Assembly: GCA_937898205.1 (NCBI GenBank)
Contig: CALEJC010000136.1
Location: 1-5,847, forward strand
Reading direction: 5' to 3'
DNA from: an uncultured Bacteroidales bacterium
GTDB lineage: Bacteria > Bacteroidota > Bacteroidia > Bacteroidales > UBA932
DNA: 5,847 nucleotides
Part shown: positions 5,447 through 5,847 of the stretch, piece after piece
Position numbering within the stretch: the stretch's first letter is position 1
How the letters are laid out: each line of letters starts with the position of its first letter
Translations under genes and position numbers: made by a program
The notes under the pieces: generated by a model
Told to the model about the DNA's origin: nothing
Seen by the model: only the letters and a program-made list of their open reading frames with translations
Database searches by the model: none

Positions 5447-5847
5447 TGACGCGGGTGAAGACGCCTCCTCTCGTCTCGATGTAGGCTCTTTCTGTGGTGA
5501 GATTGTCTACGATGGATTCTATGCGGACTTTGTTGGAGTCTGAAAGGAATATCTGGCCAAATTCGCGACCTGAAACCATGCTTAGCAGATTGCTGACCCT
5601 GCTCATGTCAAGCTTGTCAAAAAGGTCGTCAAGCAGCAGGATAGGAGCATATCCGTAGGCGTTTTTCATCACCTCATATTGCGCAAACTTCAGTGCCACG
5701 AGAAACGATTTCTGCTGTCCTTGCGAGCCGCATCTCCTGATGGGATGTCCGTTCATCATAAAAAGGAAATCATCCCTCTGAATGCCGGAAGAAGTATATT
5801 TCAACATCTTGTCCTTGCTGTAAGAGGCCTCCAGCAGGACATCGAGC
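5439..5847 (-). CDS. recF: DNA replication/repair protein RecF, C-terminal part
   Basis: About 136 codons of the 3' part of recF; the start lies beyond the right edge, and the frame stays open to base 5847. RecF is an ABC-type ATPase that helps load RecA at single-strand gaps. Seen in order are a segment SGIQRDDFLF, the ABC signature GSQGQQKS with ALKFAQYE after it, the Walker B strand PILLLDDLFDKLD, and FGQIFLSDSN, which corresponds to the end of the ATPase core. The Walker A motif is in the missing part. A Met codon at 5807 is internal, not the start, because family-like sequence (LDVLLEASYSKDK) continues upstream of it. The last codons overlap the DUF721 start by 8 bases, so the two are likely translated together. 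Confidence 0.93.
   Translation of the reverse strand, partial: LDVLLEASYSKDKMLKYTSSGIQRDDFLFMMNGHPIRRCGSQGQQKSFLVALKFAQYEVMKNAYGYAPILLLDDLFDKLDMSRVSNLLSMVSGREFGQIFLSDSNKVRIESIVDNLTTERAYIETRGGVFTRVNE

Overview
The window looks like ordinary chromosome from an anaerobic, propionate-forming member of the Bacteroidetes, most likely order Bacteroidales. The evidence is a DUF4301 gene (a family I know mainly from Bacteroidetes), a sodium-pump methylmalonyl-CoA decarboxylase cluster, a RecF C-terminus of Bacteroidetes type, no clear Shine-Dalgarno sequence before any of the seven start codons, and a TAnnTTTG promoter element of the kind used by the Bacteroidetes primary sigma factor. I cannot name the genus. 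No phage, insertion sequence, CRISPR or RNA gene was seen.

Every gene is on the minus strand, so transcription runs from the right edge to the left. The first block (about 5847 to 2577) is the C-terminal part of recF, a short DUF721 (DciA-like) gene, pdxB (erythronate-4-phosphate dehydrogenase of vitamin B6 synthesis) and a DUF4301 gene. recF and DUF721 overlap by 8 bases, DUF721 and pdxB share one base (TAATG), and DUF4301 follows pdxB after 15 bases, so this block is probably one operon.

A 79-base AT-rich spacer (2498-2576) follows. It holds two dyad symmetries and a TATATTTG box, and is the only real intergenic region here. It is the likely junction between operons and the likely control point for the second block.

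The second block (2497 to the left edge) encodes a membrane-bound decarboxylase: MmdA carboxyltransferase (alpha), an OadG-type one-helix membrane subunit (delta), the biotin carrier (gamma), and the first 31 residues of the OadB/MmdB sodium-pump subunit (beta). MmdA moves the carboxyl group from methylmalonyl-CoA to biotin on the carrier, and the beta subunit releases CO2 while exporting Na+, leaving propionyl-CoA. The small membrane subunit probably holds the complex together. These genes overlap or are closely spaced (20-base overlap, 19-base gap, 1-base overlap).

I found no wholly new system. The points most worth checking are a His where the PdxB family has its catalytic Arg, the long dyad over the putative mmdA promoter, and nucleotidyltransferase-like motifs in the DUF4301 protein.
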